A stretch of 64,000 nt of DNA from the NCBI GenBank assembly GCA_035772405.1, contig JAYKKM010000428.1:5558501-5622500 (forward strand), written 5' to 3'. This DNA comes from Chrysogorgia sp. JL179-B06. Its lineage: Eukaryota > Cnidaria > Anthozoa > Scleralcyonacea > Chrysogorgiidae. Shown in pieces: positions 22,161 through 64,000 of the stretch. The notes under the pieces are model-generated. The model saw only the letters and a program-made list of their open reading frames with translations. It was not told where the DNA came from and searched no databases. The first letter of the stretch is position 1. Each line of letters opens with the position of its first letter. Made by a program: the position numbers and the translations under genes.

Positions 22161-22564
22161 TTTTCTAATGTCTGCTGTTGCAGTTTTAAAATCGTTAAAT
22201 ACGATATTACTGATATAGCTTCTACATGAACCAAAATATTTTTTATTTGAGCTTTGCGTTGATATTTTACAAAGGTTTGTTTGTCCGAAATGCTAATGTG
22301 ACGTCATTTATGGCATCATTTTGGCCCAATTCAAACGTTGATAATATATCTCTTAACGATTTTATCAACTTTTTCGCTGAAATCCTCAACCAGTCTATCC
22401 GTAAATGACATCACACTCATTGCATTTCAGACAAACAAACCTTTCTAGAACATCAACGTAAAGTTCAAATCATGAAACATTTTGTCATTCAACTATTCAT
22501 TTCATGTAGAATATCGTATGCAGGGGTGATAGGCACTTTAAAACGTATCGGATGTCGTCCAGCA

Positions 22565-23858
22565 CTACTATAAAGTCTATACTACTATAAAGTCTATACT
22601 ACTATAAAGTCTATACTACTATAACGTCTATACTACTATAAAGTCTATACTACTATAAAGTCTATACTACTATAAAGTCGATACTACTATAAGGTCGATA
22701 CTACTATAAAGTCGATACTACTATAAAGTCGATACTATTATAAAGTCGATACTATTATAAAGTCGATACTATTATAAAGTCGATACTATTATAAAGTCGA
22801 TACTATTATAAAGTCGATACTATTATAAAGTCGATACTATTATAAAGTCGATACTATTATAAAGTCGATACTATTATAAAGTCGATACTATTATAAAGTC
22901 GATACTATTATAAAGTCGATACTATTATAAAGTCGATACTATGATAAAGTCGATACTATTATAAAGTCGATACTATTATAAAGTCGATACTACTATAAAG
23001 TCGATACTACTATAAAGTCGATACTACTATAAAGTCGATACTACTATAAAGTCGATACTACTATAAAGTCGATACTACTATAAAGTCGATACTACTATAA
23101 AGTCGATACTACTATAAAGTCGATACTACTATAAAGTCGATACTACTATAAAGTCGATACTACTATAAAGTCGATACTACTATAAAGTCGATACTACTAT
23201 AAAGTCGATACTACTATAAAGTCGATACTACTATAAAGTCGATACTACTATAAAGTCGATACTACTATAAAGTCGATACTACTATAAAGTCGATACTACT
23301 ATAAAGTCGATACTACTATAAAGTCGATACTACTATAAAGTCGATACTACTATAAAGTCGATACTATTATAAAGTCGATACTATTATAAAGTCGATACTA
23401 TTATAAAGTCGATACTATTATAAAGTCGATACTATTATAAAGTCGATACTATTATAAAGTCGATACTATTATAAAGTCGATACTATTATAAAGTCGATAC
23501 TATTATAAAGTCGATACTATTATAAAGTCGATACTATTATAAAGTCGATACTATTATAAAGTCGATACTATTATAAAGTCGATACTATTATAAAGTCGAT
23601 ACTATTATAAAGTCTATACTATTATAAAGTCGATACTATTATAAAGTCGATACTATTATAAAGTCGATACTATTATAAAGTCTATACTATTATAAAGTCG
23701 ATACTATTATAAAGTCTATACTATTATAAAGTCTATACTATTATAAAGTCTATACTATTATAAAGTCTATACTATTATAAAGTCTATACTATTATAAAGT
23801 CTATACTATTATAAAGTCTATACTACTATAAAGTCTATACTACTATAAAGTCTATACT
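22565..23858 (+). repeat. 17-bp minisatellite array
   Basis: About 76 tandem copies of ACTACTATAAAGTCGAT. Variants occur in blocks: GTCTAT first, then GTCGAT with ACTACT, then GTCGAT with ACTATT, then ACTACT again, then ACTATT, then GTCTAT. The block order suggests repeated segmental expansion rather than random mutation. Confidence 0.97.
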
Positions 23859-24690
23859 ACTATATAGACATAGTCTATACTATTATATAGACATAGTCTA
23901 TCTATATAGACATAGTCTATACTACTCTATAGACATAGTCTATACTACTCTATACTACTATATAGACATAGTCTATACTACTGTATAGACATAGTCTATA
24001 CTACTCTATAGACATAGTCTATACTACCGTATAGACATAGTCTATACTACCATATAGTACTATATACTACTATATAGACATAGTCTATACTACTATATAG
24101 ACATAGTCTATACTACTATATAGACATAGTCTATACTACTATATAGACATAGTCTATACTACTATATAGACATAGTCTATATACTACTATATAGACATAG
24201 TCTATACTACTATATAGACATAGTCTATACTACTATATAGACATAGTCTATACTACTATATAGACATAGTCTATACTACTATATAGACATAGTCTATAAT
24301 ACTATATAGACATAGTCTATACTACTATATAGACATAGTCTATACTACTATATAGACATAGTCTATACTACTATATAGACAGTCTATACTACTATATAGA
24401 GACATAGTCTATACTACTATATAGAGACATAGTCTATACTACTATATAGAGACATAGTCTATACTACTATATAGACATAGTCTATACTACTATATAGACA
24501 TAGTCTATACTACTATATAGACATAGTCTATACTACTATATAGACATAGTCTATACTACTATATAGACATAGTCTATACTACTATATAGACATAGTCTAT
24601 ACTACTATATAGACATAGTCTATACTCCAATATAGTCTATACTCCAATATAGTCTATACTCCAATATAGTCTATACTCCAATAAAGTCAT
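23859..24690 (+). repeat. 23-bp minisatellite array with 17-bp tail
   Basis: About 30 copies of a 23-bp unit containing TATAGACATAGTCTATACT, several with small deletions or insertions, followed by four copies of TCCAATATAGTCTATAC (17 bp). The unit contains the inverted pair TAGAC/GTCTA around ATA. It shares GTCTATACTACTATA with the preceding array. Confidence 0.95.
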
Positions 24691-25231
24691 TAATATTTTG
24701 GCGATTAATGTTGAACTTACATGTATCTCTCCATATTTTTTGATTTCCTCCATTTAATATAAACAGCATTAGCAATAATTGATATGATCGAATTGATATG
24801 AATAATAAATAGTTTTATTTATTTTTAAGAAACTATTTTTAAGAAACTAGAGCGCCCACGAGTCTGCAAACAAGCTAGCTGAAAACACAAACTTCGGCCA
24901 TTGATATGTATACCTATATTCGCTTTAGCCATCTTAGTTATGAACTATTACTAATTCTATTATTAATTCTACTAGTATTTCACGCGTTTATCAGAGTTCC
25001 TTTAGAAAATGGATTTTCTTTCGTGTTTAAGGGAGCTGTCATTAATTCTACCCGGGACGGGTGCAGAAGGCTGAAGGAAAGGTGGCTACGAAAACATTTT
25101 GAAAAACCTTGATGGGCCATGAAACTTTTTTGCTTTATGTGTTAATATATACATGACTGCTGTAGAGTCCCGAAGGTTTTACAATGATGGAGAGCGAAGG
25201 TTTTACAATGATGTACATATATCAATCGAAC
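24691..25231. other. No gene seen
   Basis: AT-rich sequence with a duplicated TTTTTAAGAAACTA (24820-24848) and two copies of CGAAGGTTTTACAATGATG at about 25171-25215. No exon or known element is recognised. Confidence 0.5.
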
Positions 25232-25345
25232 CAGTACATCATTGTAACCTCCTCTCTCCATCTGAGTCTCGGTAGTCAATGGCTAGAGCGTCTCACCAGC
25301 AATCAGAAGGTTACAGGTTCTATTCCTGTCCCAGGCAACTTGTCT
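25232..25345 (+). repeat. tRNA-derived SINE-like unit, copy 1
   Basis: After ACATCATTGTAACCTC comes an A-box-like GGTAGTCAATGGCTAGAGCG and, about 35 bp on, a B-box-like GGTTCTATTCCTGTCC. The spacing matches a tRNA-type internal promoter. It shares TCAGAAGGTTRCAGGTTC with the copy at 47668-47765. Confidence 0.6.
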
Positions 25346-25679
25346 TTTATCCAGTTAAAAACAATCAAAAACTGCATATTTGGCCGAGTACAAGACTGGG
25401 GAATCTCCCCAGACTTCTTTCTACTCGGCCAAAATATTGCTCTGCAATCTCGTACGGCTCTGAAAGCTGTTTATGACTGGATAAAAGTGCATATTAACTA
25501 AAAAAACACAAGTTGCCTGCGGAGGAAGCTAGATCGATTCCTGTCCGAGACTTTTCTGAGGATATGATTGAGCTTGACGATCGTCATGCATGTATCGTCT
25601 TTTTGGTTTATAGTATCAAAATTAATCAACGAGAACTATAAATATTTAATTACTTAAATATTTTCCCAGAAAAACAAAA

Positions 25680-25877
25680 TCAATGGTCTTTATTAGAGAT
25701 TGCGTGCGCTGATTGGTCGAGCTGGAGGTGATTATCGAGAAATATAATCCGAGGTAGCGTTTTTTCAAGATGGCCGCCAGCCGATTTGTCAAAGTGACAG
25801 GAGAAAAAAGTCAAGAAACTAGTATTTTTGAAGGAAATGCTGTTCCTAAGAGTGGGGAAATGTGTATTTATACTAAA
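25680..25877. repeat. Repeat-like segment before MITE
   Basis: Contains GCGCTGATTGGTCGAG and TTTTTCAAGATGGCCGCC, motifs typical of dispersed non-coding repeats in this window (compare GATGGC segments elsewhere). No coding exon is evident. Confidence 0.4.
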
Positions 25878-25966
25878 ACAATTATTCACCTCAGGCTCAG
25901 TGAATATCGGTGAATAAAAACCTCGACTTCGTCTCGGTATTCACCTCGCCTTCGGTGAATAATTGT
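25878..25966. mobile_element. ACAATTATTCACC foldback MITE
   Basis: 89 bp starting ACAATTATTCACCTCAGG and ending GGTGAATAATTGT; the inner arms pair AATATCGGTGAA-type sequence with TCGGTATTCACC. A diverged relative with ACAATTAGTCAC ends is at 59036-59130. Confidence 0.8.
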
Positions 25967-26174
25967 TAAATATGCTACTTCATCCCTCGCAGGTAATTTT
26001 GTGCAACCCCCTCTACCTAGGAATTCACTCACAGCTAATGAATTTCTCGCTGACTAATTTTGTCGGGCTACCCGTAAAAACTTTCTTTTTTTCATTGCTA
26101 TTTGTATTTGTCCTTTTGAGCTTGTTTCAAACATTCCATCTTAGAGCATTCAAGTGAAACCTTACCTTAACTTT

Positions 26175-26600
26175 ATATAATAGCGCTCTGTCGAGATGAC
26201 GTCAGTGTCGTTAGCCATAATAGACCTTACCCATTATGACGTACGAAGTATTAGTGACTACTACTACCATAATTCCTTGCGAGATTTCCTTTCTCATGTT
26301 AATGGCGACGGAAAACAATTGCCCAACTTAACATCACAAAAGATATACCGAAACGGATTCTGGTAGTAGTCGGCACTATATATTCATGCGTCATAATGCA
26401 TGGTAAGGCTATTCTATATGGCTATTCTTGCGGCCATAACAAAAGAAAATAGCTCATTTGCACTATCCGTGACGTCATGCAGCGAATTTGGCCCCCATTA
26501 GCGGTTGCGCACGGAAAAGCCTTCTAGCCTCTAGGCTGTCATTTGCAATCATTTGTGAGTCAAATTTGGTTTGTTTGTCCGCATTTTGAGCTATTAATAG
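26175..26600. mobile_element. Repeat with a nested MITE (26221-26411)
   Basis: The outer sequence (TAGCGCTCTGTCGAGATGAC ... TTTGTTTGTCCGCATTTTG) recurs at 52140-52300 in one piece. Here it is split by a 191-bp insertion with inverted ends TAGACCTTACCCATTATGAC / CATGGTAAGGCTA. Comparison of the two copies defines the insertion. Confidence 0.75.
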
Positions 26601-27662
26601 CAGCCAGACACGCTATTGTGATTCATAAAAGTTTTCTAAATATGCAGCAGAAATCTTAATCTCAAACTCATGAGGAAAACACAAAGGAAAATCATAACCA
26701 TGACGTTTAGATATGTGATCTTAATTAGCATAAAATTTCGATAACTTTTACCTCGATTTTCTCTTAAAATACTGATTTGTTTGAGATGCTATATCATACA
26801 CTCGAAAGGCGTTTATTATCTGATTTCCAAACGGCTTCTTGTGTATGATATATTACTGATAAAGTCATGAAATATATCTCTTCATTGGAAAATAGTTCAG
26901 CTCGCTCTGGTGCAATCAACTACTAAATGACTATGTCTAACTTTCATGTAAAATGTCGAGAACGAGAAAGCGTTCTAATTTACACCTAGTGGTGTGTTGA
27001 AAAACGAGGCCGTAGGCCTAGTTTTTTAACAACTTCGAGGTGTTTTGAGACCGTGGTAATTGGTAAAGAACTATTTCGAGTTCTTGATATAGCTTCTCAA
27101 ACGAATCAGTATTTAAAGAGAAAATTGAGCTGAAAGTTGGCTTAACTTATGGAAGTTCTTTACCACGATATCAAACCACCGTTTACGTTTGTTCTATCTT
27201 TATGAATTTTTAATGAGTTTGAGAATAACTCATCTGAATTTTTCTTGTTTTCATTTATTCTCTCTGTATCGTAAAAAATGGCTGACTATCTTTCACTCCT
27301 ATGCTGTCGGTATGAATGAAAATTTTAAATTTAAGGTATGTTGGGCCATGAAAACAAAATAAAACTTTAGTTTGGTCATGAAATCATCCAGGGAAATGTT
27401 GTTGGGCTGCGAAACTACAAGAATTTTTAGCTTTCCTTCTGCCCCTCCGGCAAGAGCGTTAGTACGCAGGATTTTTCAAACGGGGGTCGTTTTACCTCTC
27501 ATGCATGAAATTATTTCGGGATAGGGTTCAAGGAAGCAACAGCAAGCGGACTTCTTCTCGACATGTTATACACTGAAAGTCTGAAAGCTTTTAATTTGAA
27601 TTGTTTGTTTTACAAAAACTCAAGATTTTTACAGGAATGTAAATGTGTTTGTATAATTTTAA
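26601..27662. other. Gene-free, repeat-derived stretch
   Basis: Contains TTTGATTTTCTC/AAACGAATCAGTATTT segments around 26750-27150 in partly inverted arrangement. Similar motifs (TTCTCAAACGAAYC, AACACCTCGAAG) occur near 41260-41380 and 56300-56400, so this is another dispersed family. No exon is seen. Confidence 0.45.
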
Positions 27663-27789
27663 ACAATTATTGGATGAGGTTTTTGTGATATCTGGAATAA
27701 TCAAGGTCGAGGTAAGTGTTATCAGCCGAACGCTGAGGCTAATAAAATTTCCCGAGACCTTGATTATCCATGCCGAATCCAATAATTGT
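27663..27789. mobile_element. ACAATTATTGGAT MITE, copy 3
   Basis: Starts ACAATTATTGGATGAGG, ends GCCGAATCCAATAATTGT. Inner arms pair AATAATCAAGGTC with GACCTTGATTAT. Confidence 0.85.
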
Positions 27790-28048
27790 TTTATTATATA
27801 TCGTATTTTCAGAGTCTTTGTCTTCAAGTAATTTTTTGATTTCTACGTGTCGAAGACGAAAATCGAGAAGTCATGTTGTAAAGTTACCGCTCGTCAAGAA
27901 ATCTCGCTGTACATGTAGGTTGCGCTGATTCCAGATTCCCATAATTAACTGTATGCGCTTAGCCAACGAGAAGACAGGAAGTGACTACATTGATGTCTTG
28001 CCAGACGTAATTGTCTTTGCACGGCTTACTTCCTAAACTCCTTATAAA

Positions 28049-28206
28049 ACAATTATTGGATTCGGCTTACACATGATATCAAGAATTACTATCCAGAGAT
28101 TCCAGACCTCTGTCAATGTTATCCGCCTCAGGCTCTCAGCAGTCAGACTTCGGCTTCGGCAGATAACATTGACCTCGGTCTGGATAATTTTTGATATCAT
28201 CCTCAT
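28049..28206. mobile_element. ACAATTATTGGAT MITE, copy 4, upstream of HOOK
   Basis: Starts ACAATTATTGGATTCGGC, i.e. inverted relative to copies 1-3, and contains CTTCGGCTTCGGCAGATAAC shared with copy 2. The far end is degenerate (ATCATCCTCATCG). It ends about 160 bp before the HOOK start codon, so it probably overlaps the promoter or 5' UTR. Confidence 0.75.
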
Positions 28207-28367
28207 CGTCGTTTGGCACTACTATATCCTTTATAAGATGAAGTACCAGTTTCCGTTCCCTGTGATTCCCACGGAAGTACTGACGTAGCGTGGGCTCAAA
28301 ACCGAGAATCACAGTATCCACAAAAATAAAGGAACTATTGTGAGCTGTTTAGTCATTTCTGGTAGAA

Positions 28368-62494
<34,127 letters not shown>

Positions 62495-62870
62495 GTAAGT
62501 TTATTGGGCTCCTTTCCCGCGTTCAGGGCTTGTGGTTTTTAAGATCTGTGATGGATCCAGCTTGATCTGGTAGGGGGGGGGGGGTGTGCTGAGCGAGCGA
62601 GGTAAGATCATGTATGCGGTGTGGGGCGCGACCGAGACAGGGTGGACACATGCGTCGCATCCCACTACAGCAAGGCACTAGTCTGTAGTCTACTGAAGAT
62701 TGAAGACTTGCTTGCAATTTGAATTGTCTAACTATTGTACGTTACCATGCTATTATCTTATTTTGTCTCTATTTTATTTTTGTTTGACAATTGCCTTGCA
62801 AGGCAATTGTCAAAGGCAATTGGCACCCCCCTGCACCTCCTTGGCCAAGGTCAGGGGGTGTGCACCCCTA

Positions 62871-63030
62871 AAATTTCATCTTCATGGAGTTTTCGCTATC
62901 AAATTTATCGGATGTGATGTCACAAGAGGCATTCCAAACAAGTTTTCTTTTGTTACTTGCCACAAAAATGCCTCTTGTGACATCACATCCGATAACTTTA
63001 ACAGTAAAAAGTCCATGAAGATGAAATTTT
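62871..63030. mobile_element. Foldback MITE
   Basis: AAATTTCATCTTCATGGA and CCATGAAGATGAAATTTT ends, with inner ATCGGATGTGATGTCACAAG / CTTGTGACATCACATCCGAT in perfect pairing. Confidence 0.88.
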
Positions 63031-63551
63031 CGAATGAGTAGGAAGACCAAAATATTACGAATATGTAAAATCCCCAAATGTGAGATATGTACTTTAAGGA
63101 CACGGTTTTTTTTTTTATGTTAGGGTTAGAGTTTGCATGAGGATTAAAGTTTTGGTTTATATGCTAAAGTTTTTTTAAAAAACAGCCTGCGCATTAAAAA
63201 CCAAAAACCCAACCTTGATACGGCTATGACGTAATTTCTGAAAGACGATACGTTGTATTTCTAAAGGGCGGTACTACAATCAATTTTAAAAGTCGTTGGG
63301 ACACCTGAGATTTTCTAACATATACTTGATCTACATCATCTATTTGACAATGGGGCTACTTTCCCTCCCTCCCCCTCCCTTTACAATGTTGTCTGGTGAA
63401 ACAAGTTATCATTTCGACGAAATTCGCTGTAGATATGGCATACAACATTGAACAGGGGCCCGGGGGAATCACAAAAAGGGGGAAATATGAGTCATAAATC
63501 TAGCGATTGTCCCAACACTTTTGAAAATGATTGTAGATGTCATCGATCCTA

Positions 63552-63902
63552 AACCAGGTGCGCCAACAATCAGTCATCCACGTGTCAGCGGTACATTGAA
63601 TTTCCGGTCGTTTTCAACGTGGGTCTTCTATATCAGACAGACATACTTGTATGATGATATATATCATAGAACTGCTAATCCCAAAACAACTTAGATTCTA
63701 ACCTTATTCCCCGCCTAATGAGTTTTCTAACCCCTGGCTGCATTTTGACGTATTAACCACATTTCGTTACGAAAAAGAAAGAAAAAATGTCTTAAACATA
63801 ACTCTAAGAAATGAACAGATCAACAGAAGACCCACGTTGAAAATGATCGGAAATTTAATGTACCGCTGACACGTGGATCACTGATTGTTGGCGCACCTGG
63901 TT
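63552..63902. mobile_element. MITE with about 85-bp arms
   Basis: AACCAGGTGCGCCAACAATC and the complement GTTGGCGCACCTGGTT at 63887-63902 bracket arms that include CCACGTGTCAGCGGTACATT and CAACGTGGGTCTTCT. Confidence 0.88.
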
Positions 63903-64000
63903 TACGTACTACGTGCTGCGTAGGTAGTGTTAAAATACGAGAAAGGTTAGTCAACTTCCGAGATCGTGTATATGTATGATGAGATCTGACGTTTCGAGGG

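Larger units (their letters stand above)
18488..22564. other. Gene-free region after thioredoxin
   Basis: No coding exon is recognised. Contents: hairpins at 18773-18929 and 18992-19265, a GC-rich patch at 20440-20640 starting TCTGCCTCGTCCCCAG, a short inverted pair of GTAGCCTGCGAAA/TTTCGCAGGCTA at 20908-20954, a palindrome-rich AATATTC tract at 21165-21330, a pogo-like scrap near 21600, and a LINE scrap near 21960. Confidence 0.5.
62495..64000. other. HOOK intron 27, open at window end
   Basis: No exon for the HOOK C-terminus is found. It holds a short G-run (62572-62584), the hairpin elements 62871-63030 and 63552-63902, and a C/T-rich patch at 63360-63380. Confidence 0.6.

Noticed and set aside
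22565..24690. CRISPR-like array
   Set aside because: There are no unique spacers between repeats and the context is animal DNA; it is a minisatellite.
24906..25112. 68-codon frame with a hydrophobic N-terminus, possibly a small secreted protein
   Set aside because: No splice sites, promoter or family match are visible, and its length is expected by chance in this region.
62495..64000. Search for the last HOOK exon
   Set aside because: No acceptor followed by the expected Gly-rich start and the conserved terminal motif is found; the end probably lies past the window.

Overview
This is intron-rich, AT-rich animal nuclear DNA. It carries two protein-coding genes on the + strand inside a dense field of small transposons, hairpins and satellite arrays. 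The split genes, the metazoan gene families (cytosolic thioredoxin and a HOOK dynein adaptor), tRNA-derived SINE-like units, LINE, Ty3/Gypsy, hAT, piggyBac and pogo-type remnants, and many foldback MITEs all point to an invertebrate. The repeat styles resemble those I associate with anthozoan cnidarians, but that assignment is an impression, not a proof.

Layout. Positions 1-586 are upstream sequence with a perfect 42-bp palindrome. A five-exon thioredoxin gene runs from 587 to 18463 and encodes 108 aa; most of its span is intron. Intron 1 (about 10 kb) holds nested DNA transposons and a decayed Ty3/Gypsy element with a candidate 3' LTR. Intron 2 holds a 1.2-kb giant hairpin whose arms carry a duplicated, weakly doublecortin-like coding fragment. 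Intron 3 holds two copies of one MITE family and a 744-bp element flanked by TTAA with two convergent small ORFs. From 18.5 to 28.3 kb I find no gene: it holds hairpin MITEs, a LINE scrap, a 2.1-kb compound minisatellite (17-bp, then 23-bp units) and a SINE.

From 28368 to the end of the window runs a HOOK gene. I could chain 27 coding exons, all in phase, for 666 codons; the last conserved part of the C-terminus lies beyond the window. Its introns hold a hAT element with perfect 8-bp target duplications nested inside an older palindromic element, an internally deleted piggyBac pseudogene, several TTAA-flanked MITEs, 19-bp, 20-bp and 25-bp satellites, a long (TA)n tract, SINEs and a LINE fragment.

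The two genes are not functionally coupled as far as the sequence shows: one is a redox protein, the other a dynein-cargo adaptor. I did not find a convincing new multi-gene system. The most unusual objects are the giant coding-derived hairpin, the set of TTAA-flanked elements, and satellites in different places sharing the same TAGAC/GTCTA mini-hairpin.
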